Positions 26,186 to 35,598 of a stretch of 64,000 nucleotides of DNA are shown here, piece after piece. The DNA is taken from the NCBI GenBank assembly GCA_944323785.1, contig CALUTU010000011.1, forward strand, positions 19,759 to 83,758, given 5' to 3'. The position numbers and the translations under genes were made by a program. The notes beneath the pieces are model-generated. The model ran no database searches and was not told the DNA's origin. It saw only the letters and a list, made by a program, of their open reading frames with translations. Origin of the DNA: an uncultured Bacteroidales bacterium. Its GTDB lineage: Bacteria; Bacteroidota; Bacteroidia; Bacteroidales; UBA932. Numbering within the stretch: position 1 is the first letter of the stretch; every line of letters begins with the position of its first letter.

Positions 26186-28081
26186 ATGAACAAGAATACT
26201 GTTATCGGCATCACGCTGATAGGACTCCTGCTTATAGGCTTTTCGGTTTTCAATGCAAGGATGGCCAGGGAGCAGGCCGAGGTTAAGAGAGTACAGGACT
26301 CGATAGCTGCCGCAAAGGCATTTGAGTACGCAGAGCAGATGGCTCAGGCGCAGACAGACAGCACTGGGGCTCCCGTTGCGGACCAGGATGGTCAGCAGAC
26401 ATACCGGAGCACGTATGCCAATCCTTTCATCGAGGCGGCTTACAACGGCGGTGAGGAGTTCTACTATCTGGAAAACAATAAACTGAAGATCAGATATACG
26501 ACCAAGGGCGGTCAGGCCGAGAACGTGCTGATCAAGGATTACTACACCAGTGACAGCACCGACCTGTATCTGATGAAGGACGGATACAGCGACTTCGGTC
26601 TGCAGCTGTACACCAGTCAGTATATCAACACCGGCGACCTTACCTACGAAAAGGTGGTCAGCACGGACTCCACCCTCGTCATGAGGCTGTATTTCGCCGA
26701 GGACTCATACATAGAGCACAGATATTATCTGCCTGCGGACAGTTATATGGTGGACTTTGACGTACACATGGTCAATATGGACGCCCATATTCCCCGCAAC
26801 GCATCCCAGTTCGAGATAGCCTGGAACATGGATGTGCCCCGTCTGGAGAGGGGGTACAAGAACGAGCAGATGTACTCCACCGTTGATTACAAGTATCCCG
26901 GAAAGGTGAAGAAGGTGGAGAATCTGGGCATGATGCGCGGAGCCCGTTCCGGCGGTCAGCATAAGGAAGTGACTACCCGTATCGAGTGGCTGGCCTTCCA
27001 GCAGCAGTACTTCTCGGCCATACTCAGGGCAAAGGATAATTTCGAGTCGGGCAACCTCTCGCTGAATTTCTATCCTGAGACCGATCCGGACCGCCGCCTG
27101 ATGAACTGCTCGGCGCTGGCCCTCGTGCAGTACGACCCGGGTGCCGATGTCACCGTGCCCTTCGAGTTCTACTACGGTCCCAACCATTTCCGTACCCTCA
27201 AGAGCTACGATTACGATTTTGAGAAGATAGTGCCCCTCGGAGGCTGGCTCGTAAGATGGATCAACAGGGGTGTCATCATCCCCGTATTTGACCTCTTCGG
27301 CCGCTTCATCAGCAACTACGGTATCATCATCCTGCTGCTGACCCTGCTTATCAAGCTGGTCATCTCGCCGCTGACTCTCAAATCCTATATGTCCTCGGCC
27401 AAGATGAATGTCCTCAGGCCCGAGCTGGATAAGATCAACGCCAAGTATCCGCGTCAGGAAGATGCCCTGAAGAAACAGCAGGAGACCATGGACCTGTACC
27501 GCAAGGCCGGTGTGAGCATGTTCGGAGGCTGTCTCCCCATGCTGCTCCAGTTCCCGGTGCTCTTCGCGATGTTCCGTTTCTTCCCGGCCTCGTTCGAGCT
27601 CCGTCAGAAAGGCTTCCTGTGGGCGGATGACCTGAGTACCTACGACTCGATTCTCGATTTCGGATTCAATATACCGCTGTACGGTGACCACGTCAGTCTC
27701 TTCGCCATCCTCTGCGCCCTGAGTATGTATTTCTCGGCCAGGATGACTCAGGGCAGCAGCGCGGACAACAATCCCCAGATGAAGAGTATGCGCAACATGA
27801 CCCTCTACTTCATGCCCATCTTCATGCTGTTCATCTGCAACAACCTCTCCAGCGGTCTGACATACTACTATCTGCTCTCCAACCTCATAATGATGCTTCA
27901 GACCTGGATCATCCGCCGTTTCTTCGTGGATGAGGAGAAGATCATGGCCAGGGTGCGCGCCGCATCCGTAAAAGGTGCGGCCAAGCCCAAGTCCAAGTTC
28001 CAGCAGCGTCTTGAGGCCATCCAGAAGGCCCAGCAGGAGGCCATCCGCGAGCAGCAGAGGCAGCAGCAAAGACGAAGATAA
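26186..28081 (+). CDS. yidC: Membrane protein insertase YidC
   Basis: 631 residues, full length for the Gram-negative form. An N-terminal membrane helix (TVIGITLIGLLLIGFSVF) is followed by the large periplasmic beta-supersandwich domain (about 80-350) and the five-helix insertase core (about 365-590) with GIIILLLTLLIKLVISPLTL. The hydrophilic-groove Arg is probably the one in LVRWINRG or nearby. The C-terminal tail is basic and Gln-rich (REQQRQQQRRR), fit for ribosome contact. It inserts inner-membrane proteins with or without Sec. It forms one unit with the DUF349 gene. Confidence 0.95.
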   Translation: MNKNTVIGITLIGLLLIGFSVFNARMAREQAEVKRVQDSIAAAKAFEYAEQMAQAQTDSTGAPVADQDGQQTYRSTYANPFIEAAYNGGEEFYYLENNKLKIRYTTKGGQAENVLIKDYYTSDSTDLYLMKDGYSDFGLQLYTSQYINTGDLTYEKVVSTDSTLVMRLYFAEDSYIEHRYYLPADSYMVDFDVHMVNMDAHIPRNASQFEIAWNMDVPRLERGYKNEQMYSTVDYKYPGKVKKVENLGMMRGARSGGQHKEVTTRIEWLAFQQQYFSAILRAKDNFESGNLSLNFYPETDPDRRLMNCSALALVQYDPGADVTVPFEFYYGPNHFRTLKSYDYDFEKIVPLGGWLVRWINRGVIIPVFDLFGRFISNYGIIILLLTLLIKLVISPLTLKSYMSSAKMNVLRPELDKINAKYPRQEDALKKQQETMDLYRKAGVSMFGGCLPMLLQFPVLFAMFRFFPASFELRQKGFLWADDLSTYDSILDFGFNIPLYGDHVSLFAILCALSMYFSARMTQGSSADNNPQMKSMRNMTLYFMPIFMLFICNNLSSGLTYYYLLSNLIMMLQTWIIRRFFVDEEKIMARVRAASVKGAAKPKSKFQQRLEAIQKAQQEAIREQQRQQQRRR

Positions 28082-28086
28082 TATAT

Positions 28087-28093
28087 AAGGAGG
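28087..28093 (+). promoter_or_regulatory. Full Shine-Dalgarno sequence before the YggS-type gene
   Basis: AAGGAGG lies 7 bp before ATG 28101. Most genes in this window lack such a site, so this one may need strong ribosome recruitment. Confidence 0.6.
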
Positions 28094-28100
28094 AAATATA

Positions 28101-28805
28101 ATGGGACACATAAGTGAGAATATCCTGTCGCTGAGGCAGGAACTGCCCTCCGGGGTCGAGCTCGTGGCAGTGTCCAAATTCAAGTCGGGAGAGGAGATCC
28201 TCGAGGCCTATGAAGCGGGCCAGCGGGTCTTCGGCGAGAGCCGTCCCCAGGAACTCAAGGAGAAGGCCCTCTCCCTGCCCAAGGATATAGAGTGGCATTT
28301 CATAGGTCATTTGCAGAGCAACAAGATAAAGATGACCGTGCCGTATGTCAGGCTGATTCATTCGGTGGATACCCCGAAGCTCTTCTTCGAGATTGAACGT
28401 TGGTGCCGCCAGAACGGCTATAGCGTGGATGTGCTCCTCGAGATGCACATAGCCTCGGAGGAGAGCAAGCAGGGCTTCTCCGATGAGGAGGTGATGGATT
28501 TCCTTGCAGGGATAGAGCAGGCCCGTCAGTCCGGGGACAATGAGAAATATCCCTCTCAGGTCCGCATCCGCGGGGTCATGGGCATGGCCTCCCTCACGGA
28601 GGACGAGGAACTTATCCGCAGGGAGTTCGCTCATCTGAACTCAGTGTTCGACAGCATCAAGGCTCTTGATTATCCTTTCCTGGGACAGTTTGACCTGAAG
28701 TCGTTCGGGATGACGCACGACTATCATATCGCGGTGGAGATGGGCAGCAATATGGTTCGCGTCGGCACTAAAATTTTCGGTCCCCGGGGAGTCCGTTTAT
28801 CATAG
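28101..28805 (+). CDS. YggS/PROSC family pyridoxal phosphate homeostasis protein
   Basis: 234 residues. The PLP-lysine is Lys 26 in VAVSKFKS. Other family marks are FGESRPQE, WHFIGHLQSNK, IHSVDTPKL, RGVMGMAS and the phosphate-binding end SFGMTHDYHIAVEMGSNMVRVGTKIFG. The protein binds PLP and buffers vitamin B6 and amino-acid pools; no catalysis is known. It starts 19 bp after yidC. The inverted repeat at 28793-28855 covers its stop codon. Confidence 0.93.
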   Translation: MGHISENILSLRQELPSGVELVAVSKFKSGEEILEAYEAGQRVFGESRPQELKEKALSLPKDIEWHFIGHLQSNKIKMTVPYVRLIHSVDTPKLFFEIERWCRQNGYSVDVLLEMHIASEESKQGFSDEEVMDFLAGIEQARQSGDNEKYPSQVRIRGVMGMASLTEDEELIRREFAHLNSVFDSIKALDYPFLGQFDLKSFGMTHDYHIAVEMGSNMVRVGTKIFGPRGVRLS

Positions 28806-28855
28806 CAGGCGAACTGCTGTGTTATGCCTTGCATTTCACCCGCTCTGATAAACGG
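28793..28855. repeat. Inverted repeat across the gap between convergent genes
   Basis: CCGTTTATCA at 28793-28802 and TGATAAACGG at 28846-28855 are perfect 10-bp arms. The left arm includes the stop codon of the YggS gene. It may help end transcription from both sides, but no U-run is present. Confidence 0.45.
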
Positions 28856-28859
28856 AAGG

Positions 28860-29678
28860 TTAGAGGTGTGCCTGAAAGACCAGTTCTACGGGTCCGGTTA
28901 GTTCGACGTTTGAGAATATTCCGCTCCGATGGCTGAACGACACCGTGAAGGTGTCCGAGGTTGACCGGAGCGTGTATTTTTCCCGGCGGTCGCCTTTCAT
29001 CCATGCCGCGACGGCCGAGGCTATGATGCCGGTGCCGCAGGACAGCGTCTCGTATTCCACTCCCTTTTCGTATGTACGTACTCTCAGAGCCTCCTCCTGG
29101 CCGGAATATTGTACGAAGTTGACATTTACGCCTTTGGGTGCGAACCGGCTGTCGTATCTCCATCTGCGGCCCTCTTTCAGGACATCCAGAATGTTCAGGT
29201 CATTCCTGAACATTACCAGATGATCTGTACCGGTGTTCATCCGCCAAGCCTTGCTGTACTGACCCTCCGTCTCCGGCAGCTCTACGGGCTCAACGGAAGT
29301 GATGTCGTTCATGCTCAGACAGACGATGCTCTTATTGCCCTCGGAGGCGACAATCCTGCCGCGGTGAATGCCGTCCGGGGCTTCGAAGACCCAGCTGCCG
29401 TCCTTTCCCGAAGCCGGTATGCCGGTACGCCCGGCCAGATCCACTATGCAGCGGCCTCCGTTGCCGCACATCATGCCGCCCGAGCCGTCATTGTTGAAGA
29501 ACCGCATGGCGAAGTCATAGTCCATGCTGCCTTCCAGGATGATGAGCCCGTCGGCTCCGATGCCGTAACGCCGGTCGCAAAGTCTGATTACCTCATCTGT
29601 GGAAATATCCGCCCTGCTTTCCAGGGAAGTTACCAGCACGAAGTCGTTGCCGGCCGCCTGATATTTGTAGAAGTCCAT
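28860..29678 (-). CDS. dapF: Diaminopimelate epimerase
   Basis: 272 residues. The two catalytic cysteines are Cys 71 in MMCGNGGRC and the one in LSCGTGIIASAV. The start AAGNDFV is characteristic. It converts LL- to meso-diaminopimelate for lysine and peptidoglycan synthesis. It is last in the surE-lpxB-dapF operon, 2 bp after lpxB. Confidence 0.96.
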   Translation of the reverse strand: MDFYKYQAAGNDFVLVTSLESRADISTDEVIRLCDRRYGIGADGLIILEGSMDYDFAMRFFNNDGSGGMMCGNGGRCIVDLAGRTGIPASGKDGSWVFEAPDGIHRGRIVASEGNKSIVCLSMNDITSVEPVELPETEGQYSKAWRMNTGTDHLVMFRNDLNILDVLKEGRRWRYDSRFAPKGVNVNFVQYSGQEEALRVRTYEKGVEYETLSCGTGIIASAVAAWMKGDRREKYTLRSTSDTFTVSFSHRSGIFSNVELTGPVELVFQAHL

Positions 29679-29680
29679 GA

Positions 29681-30826
29681 TCAGAGTCCTTTTATAAGCT
29701 GTTCGATATCGGCTGCGGTGCGCTCGGCGGAGCCTCTTTCCCCTAGCATAGCCCGCATGTCGTCGTAGTCCTTTATCATGCGGCTGCGGTATGCCCTGTC
29801 ATCCGTCATGCGGAGCACCTCGTCCGCGATATGCTCCGGAGTGCAGTCGCCCTGCAGCAGTTCCCTGAAAATATGCCTGCCTAGAATCATGTTGGCCAGC
29901 GAGATGGTGTCCAGCCTGACCACCAGCCTGGCCAGGAAATAGGTTATGGGATTCATCCCGTAGCAGACTACCTGGGGCGTACCTATAATCGCGGCCTCCA
30001 GGCTTGCCGTGCCTGAGGAGATCACGGCCGCCTCGGAATGGCTCAGGACTCCGTAGGTGTCGTTCTGTATGATCTCGATGCCGCTGTCTCCTATGTATTT
30101 GCCGTAGTATTCCGGATCTATGGACGGGGCTGCCGCCAGCAGAAAGCGGAATCTGCCGCCAGTTCTTTCCTTCAGTATGGCGGCGGTGCGGACGATTCTG
30201 GGCATAAGGTAGTCCACTTCCATCCTGCGGCTGCCGGCCAGAAATGCCAGCAGCGGCCGCCCGTCGTCCGTCAGGGAGTGGGTGCGGAGGAAGTCTTCCC
30301 GTGACAGGTGTACTGACGGAGTGCTGCCGATGTTGTCCACCAGCGGATTGCCGTTGTAGACGGCATCCACGCCTTTTGCCTTGAAATACCCCACTTCGAA
30401 CGGGAAGATTATGAAGACTTTGTCCACGTACTTTTTCAGCAGTCTGATCCTGGACTCTCCTCGGGCCCATGCCTTCGGAGGGATGTAGTAGAAGACCTTG
30501 AATCCTCTTTCATGGGCGAAGCGGGCTATCTTGAGATTGAATCCCGGATAGTCAATCAGAATCACCGCGTCCGGCCTGTACTGCAGGATGTCCTCCTTGC
30601 AGAAGCGGAGATTGCGCAGGATGCTGCCCAGGTGGCTGAGCACCTCCACGAAGCCCATGACGGCATTGTCCCGGTAGTCCTTGACTAGAGTGCCGCCGAC
30701 GACCGCCATTTTCCCTCCGCCCCAGAACCTTATGTCGCAGGACGGGTCGTGCCGCAGCAGGCCTTTCATCAGGTTGGCCCCGTGCAGGTCGCCTGATGCC
30801 TCGCCGGCTATGATGTAGTATCTCAT
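29681..30826 (-). CDS. lpxB: Lipid-A-disaccharide synthase
   Basis: 381 residues, normal for the GT19 family. It opens with YIIAGEASGDLHGANL. Further family marks are GHGEV-type FVEVLSHLGSI, LIDYPGFNLKIARFA, YYIPPKAWARG and, near the end, SGTASLEAAIIGTPQVV with MNPITYFLARLVV. It joins UDP-diacylglucosamine to lipid X at the inner face of the cytoplasmic membrane. The gene sits 3 bp after surE and 2 bp before dapF. Confidence 0.97.
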   Translation of the reverse strand: MRYYIIAGEASGDLHGANLMKGLLRHDPSCDIRFWGGGKMAVVGGTLVKDYRDNAVMGFVEVLSHLGSILRNLRFCKEDILQYRPDAVILIDYPGFNLKIARFAHERGFKVFYYIPPKAWARGESRIRLLKKYVDKVFIIFPFEVGYFKAKGVDAVYNGNPLVDNIGSTPSVHLSREDFLRTHSLTDDGRPLLAFLAGSRRMEVDYLMPRIVRTAAILKERTGGRFRFLLAAAPSIDPEYYGKYIGDSGIEIIQNDTYGVLSHSEAAVISSGTASLEAAIIGTPQVVCYGMNPITYFLARLVVRLDTISLANMILGRHIFRELLQGDCTPEHIADEVLRMTDDRAYRSRMIKDYDDMRAMLGERGSAERTAADIEQLIKGL

Positions 30827-30829
30827 GGC

Positions 30830-31609
30830 TTACAGATTCCAGGCCCGGCCCAGCCGCTCCATCTCCGCATAGTCCGTAGTATCCACGCGGTGCGGAACGA
30901 CAGTGATGTATTTATGGTATACCAGCCAGTGGTCTCCGTCCGAGCCCTCTTTCTCATGATTCTCGAAGTGTCCGGCCATCATGAAATACTTGCCTCCGTT
31001 CTCATCGTAATGGGTGTCGAACTCTTCTACCCAGCGTCCACGGCCTCTGCGGGCCATGCGTATGCCGAGAATCTCGTCCGCCGGGATGGCCGGGAAGTTG
31101 ACATTGAGATAGGTGTCCTTGTCAGGAGGAAACTCCAGGAACTTCTCGATGATGGTGCCGGCGTACCTGAGTACCGGGCTGAAGTCCGGGTGTGGCTTGT
31201 GTGTACACAGGGAAAATCCTATCGAAGGTATCTCATAGACGGTTCCTTCTATGCAGGCTCCGAGGGTGCCGGAATACAGGGAGGCCACTGAGCAGTTGGC
31301 TCCGTGGTTGATGCCCGAGACGACTATGTCGGGAAGCTCGCCTTTTGGGAAGCACTCGTTGATGCCTATCTTGACGCAGTCCACCGGTGTGCCGTTGAAT
31401 GTGTATTCACGAAGGCCCGGCTCGTCCTTGACCTGCTTCAGGTACAGGGGGGTGTCCATGGACAGGGCAGCGGACTTTCCGGACTGCGGGTGCAGGGGCG
31501 CCACGACCGTGACATTGCCGTATCCGGCCATGATTCCGGCCAGTACGTGGATGCCCTCAGCGTCTATTCCGTCGTCGTTTGTGATTAGGATTTCTCTGGT
31601 AGATCTCAT
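30830..31609 (-). CDS. surE: 5'/3'-nucleotidase SurE
   Basis: 259 residues from ATG 31609; an earlier in-frame start would overlap the promoter. The metal site is ITNDDGIDAEG with Asp 12 and Asp 13. VVAPLHPQSGKSAALS, VSGINHGANC and YSGTLGACIEG complete the family pattern. It dephosphorylates nucleoside monophosphates and exopolyphosphate. It is first in the surE-lpxB-dapF operon; the pairing with lpxB is usual in Bacteroidales. Confidence 0.96.
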   Translation of the reverse strand: MRSTREILITNDDGIDAEGIHVLAGIMAGYGNVTVVAPLHPQSGKSAALSMDTPLYLKQVKDEPGLREYTFNGTPVDCVKIGINECFPKGELPDIVVSGINHGANCSVASLYSGTLGACIEGTVYEIPSIGFSLCTHKPHPDFSPVLRYAGTIIEKFLEFPPDKDTYLNVNFPAIPADEILGIRMARRGRGRWVEEFDTHYDENGGKYFMMAGHFENHEKEGSDGDHWLVYHKYITVVPHRVDTTDYAEMERLGRAWNL

Positions 31610-31627
31610 ATTGTAAAATATTGTCCG

Positions 31628-32700
<1,073 letters not shown>

Positions 32701-32724
32701 ACGGCAGATAAAGTATTTATAGTA

Positions 32725-32753
32725 AGCCATCAGATTTTCTGGTGGCTTTTTTG
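32725..32753 (+). terminator. Intrinsic terminator of gapA
   Basis: AGCCATCAG and CTGGTGGCT pair with one G-T wobble and are followed by six T. The -7 box of the next gene (TACATTTG, 32754-32761) begins right at the end of this T-run, so terminator and promoter abut. Confidence 0.75.
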
Positions 32754-32783
32754 TACATTTGTCCGCACAAAGGAACTTGCCTT

Positions 32784-34436
32784 ATGAGATATCTGCGTTT
32801 GTGTCTGTTTGTTGTCCTGTCATTTCTGTCCGTAACGGTGAAAGTCTCAGCTGAAAGCCAGGATTCGGTATTGCTGGGTCTGTACGGGGACTCCATGGAG
32901 AAAGGGGATGTCCCCGACGCTATGGATGCTGCGGCCGTAATTCTATCCAGAATAGATTCTGCCTCGGTGGATGTGCAGACAGCCGTGATGGCGGAAGACC
33001 TGGCGGAGTATCTGGACAAGGCCTTCCGTTATTCCGAGGCGCTCAGATGGCGGAGCCTGGCTTCTGCCGGATATGGCAAGAGTCCGGAACACAGGCAGGA
33101 TTATGCCAGGAATGAACTGGAGCTAGCCAAACTGTATTACAGGACAGGCACGTTTCACAAGGCATTCGTGCATGTCAACAATGCTATGGACGTATACTCG
33201 GAGGGAAGGGAAAATAAGGAGCATCTTGAGTGTGTGAACCTGCTTGGAGCTCTTTATTATGCGTGTCGGGACTATGACAGGTCCAGTGACTATTTCAGGC
33301 AATGTGCAAAAGGAGCTGAGTCTATAAGAGATACCTCCATGCTGTTACTGGCCCTTAATAACATGGCGGTATATATTTACAGCCAGTCAGACTCGGTCGA
33401 GACCAAAAAACTGCTGTTGGAATGTGCGGAATTGTGTCGGCAGTCAGGCAATACCTCCTTTTTGTCAAAGGTCTACATTAACATAAGCCTTATGTCGATC
33501 AGGTCGAAAGACTTTGATGCCGCACGCAGGTATCTTGATGCAGCAAGACCGATATTGACGGATGTGGGAGAGAATGGGCAGTATTATTACTATTCCGCGA
33601 TAATAGACTATAGGCAGGGAGATCTTGATGCTGCAATAGTCTCATTGCATAAGGCCGTGGACTTGTATAGTCTGGGCGAATTCGGGGAGAGAAGGCAGGC
33701 GTGCCTGGAGCTGCTGCAGGAGATTTACGCTGTCAGGGGGGATTATGAGAATGCTTATAACACGCTATTCAATTATTATACGGCTTCAAAGCAATACGAC
33801 AGGGAGGGGGCCGTCATAGAGCTCTTCAAAGTCCAGAATGAAAAATTGCTCAATGAACAGAGAGAAGAGGAGCTATCCAGAAAAAGGGCTCTGGCAGTCT
33901 GGTTGTCAGTGAGCGTCTTCCTGCTTGTCTTGATATCGGCTCTGGCAGTTATGATGTACAAGCGTCGTGAGTATGAGATAAGGCGCAGGGAACAGGAACT
34001 TGCTGCAAGAAAGGAAATCGAGGAACTGAAGCAGATGCAGCAGTATAAGACAGACTGTCTCGTAAATGACACTATAGAAAATCTCAACAGGCTTGGGGCG
34101 AGGATGAAGGATGAGGAACTGCAAAAAGAACTGGCGCGAATATGCGGTGACCTTAAGGATGCTAAAAAGAGGGATGAGTGGATGGAGATAAAGTCTTTCG
34201 TTCCTAAGTTTGACTCGGATTTCTACCGTAATCTGATACAGGCGTATCCTTCGCTCACTCTTAACGAGAGGAGGCTCTGCGTCTTTCTCAATATGAGCCT
34301 TACGACGAAAGAAATATCCGATATCACCCGCCAGTCGGTGCAGAGTATCAATACCGCACGAGGGAGACTGCGCAGGAAACTGGGTATAAACGGAGACAAT
34401 GTCTCGATGCAGGAATTTCTGTCAAAGTTCAACTAG
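32784..34436 (+). CDS. TPR sensor with one membrane helix and a LuxR-like HTH domain
   Basis: 550 residues from ATG 32784. A signal peptide (LCLFVVLSFLSVTVKVSA) leads into about nine TPR-like repeats (33-360). A membrane helix (VWLSVSVFLLVLISALAVMMY) is followed by a coiled coil and a C-terminal HTH: LTLNERRLCVFLNMSLTTKEISDI (split for length: TRQSVQSINTARGRLRRKL). This layout, a periplasmic TPR sensor with a cytoplasmic DNA-binding tail, is common in Bacteroidota. Targets are unknown. The gene has its own promoter inside the gapA terminator region. Confidence 0.82.
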   Translation: MRYLRLCLFVVLSFLSVTVKVSAESQDSVLLGLYGDSMEKGDVPDAMDAAAVILSRIDSASVDVQTAVMAEDLAEYLDKAFRYSEALRWRSLASAGYGKSPEHRQDYARNELELAKLYYRTGTFHKAFVHVNNAMDVYSEGRENKEHLECVNLLGALYYACRDYDRSSDYFRQCAKGAESIRDTSMLLLALNNMAVYIYSQSDSVETKKLLLECAELCRQSGNTSFLSKVYINISLMSIRSKDFDAARRYLDAARPILTDVGENGQYYYYSAIIDYRQGDLDAAIVSLHKAVDLYSLGEFGERRQACLELLQEIYAVRGDYENAYNTLFNYYTASKQYDREGAVIELFKVQNEKLLNEQREEELSRKRALAVWLSVSVFLLVLISALAVMMYKRREYEIRRREQELAARKEIEELKQMQQYKTDCLVNDTIENLNRLGARMKDEELQKELARICGDLKDAKKRDEWMEIKSFVPKFDSDFYRNLIQAYPSLTLNERRLCVFLNMSLTTKEISDITRQSVQSINTARGRLRRKLGINGDNVSMQEFLSKFN

Positions 34437-34800
34437 AGGCCCTATAAAAGGCTTTTGTACAACAATTGATATATGTCATGGCTGTGTTTGTACAAATAAT
34501 GTGTATGTGATTTTCTTCGAGGAAAAGCAATCAAGACGTATTTTTGCTATGTGAATTAATGAATATGTCCCTCGTAAGGAACAGGTGCGGCAAAAAAGTT
34601 GTTTCATAAGAGTTGGGGGCCATATGCCGCGGATAGATTGAAAAGGTGCAGTTTGTCCACGCTGTATTATTAGGGTTCTATACGGCGATTTACCTGTTTG
34701 AAAGGAAGGAACGGAGTCTTCTGTTCTTTCCTTTTTTTAGTTTCTCAATCCGTATTTGAATAGATTGACTATCTTTGTCCGATAAAGTGTTATTTGCTGT
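34437..34800. other. 364-bp non-coding region with two TTGTACAA palindromes and a terminator
   Basis: No gene is seen. TTGTACAA occurs at 34455-34462 and, as TTTGTACAAA, at 34487-34496, with starts 33 bp apart, about three helical turns. A strong hairpin lies at 34701-34738. TATCTTTG at 34770-34777 is the -7 box for the gene at 34801. Confidence 0.5.
34701..34738 (+). terminator. Intrinsic terminator in the TPR-TrkH gap
   Basis: AAAGGAAGGAACGG pairs with CTGTTCTTTCCTTT with two wobble pairs and is followed by a T-run. It lies 265 bp past the TPR gene, so a short RNA may be made from the region before it. Confidence 0.7.
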
Positions 34801-35598
34801 ATGTCAATGTTCGGAAAAGTCAAGCTGGGTATCAGGAGCAAGATATATGTGGCGTCTCTGGTCATCGTGATGATGCTTCTGCTTTCGGGGGTCATGGCCT
34901 TCTTTGAATTCGGCCGTATGAGCCGTTATATCTCCAATCTTATATCAAGCAGCATAATGACGGTGGACTTGACCCGGAACCTTTTGAATACCTGCGACAG
35001 ATACCATTCTGATCTTTTCCGCCAGATAGGGGACGACGGACTTCTGGCCCAGCCGGAGACTATCCCCACTGATGAATTCGAGTCCAGTATCGACAGGCTT
35101 TATACGGTGATGAGGTCAGCGGAGGAGAGGCAGATGACAGATTCTGTTCGATATGCCTATTCGGCCTATATGCAGGTATCCCGTGAGATAGAGTCAGTCT
35201 GGCTTAGACCTCAGGAAGAACGCACTGACTGGTATTTCAACCGTCTGCAGGTGGTGTACGAGAAGTTCCGCAATTATCTCCAGCGGCTGTCCGACAGCTC
35301 GCAGACCATACTGACAGACAACTACAACAGTCTTCAGGACAGTTATTATCGCTCCATCATGCCCGGAGTGGTGGCCAATGCAGCAAGTATTATCCTCATA
35401 ATCCTGTTTGTCTATCTCCTCGGCCTGTATGTCATCAAGCCGGTGGTCAAGATGTCCAGAGGCCTGAGGGACTACAGGCAGTCCGGCAAGAGCTACAATG
35501 TCACTTTCGATTATGGAGGGGACCAGATTCAGTCCATGAATGAGGAGATCAAGGAGATAATAGACGAGAACAAATCTCTCAAGAACAGGAAGTCATGA
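34801..35598 (+). CDS. Two-helix membrane sensor with periplasmic domain and HAMP-like tail, no kinase
   Basis: 265 residues. A membrane helix at about 15-40 and another at about 190-215 flank a helical periplasmic domain (RYISNLI, QLYEKFRNYLQRL-type helices). The tail (VIKPVVKMSRGLRDYRQSG) resembles a HAMP linker and ends in a short coiled coil (NEEIKEIIDENKSLKNRKS). No kinase, methyl-accepting or cyclase domain follows. Its stop overlaps the trkH start (ATGA), so the two are translationally coupled. It may sense envelope or osmotic state and gate the potassium channel. Confidence 0.7.
   Translation: MSMFGKVKLGIRSKIYVASLVIVMMLLLSGVMAFFEFGRMSRYISNLISSSIMTVDLTRNLLNTCDRYHSDLFRQIGDDGLLAQPETIPTDEFESSIDRLYTVMRSAEERQMTDSVRYAYSAYMQVSREIESVWLRPQEERTDWYFNRLQVVYEKFRNYLQRLSDSSQTILTDNYNSLQDSYYRSIMPGVVANAASIILIILFVYLLGLYVIKPVVKMSRGLRDYRQSGKSYNVTFDYGGDQIQSMNEEIKEIIDENKSLKNRKS

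Noticed and set aside
26705-28183. A 492-codon open frame antisense to yidC
   Set aside because: It lies wholly over well-supported genes on the other strand and reads as a codon-bias shadow.
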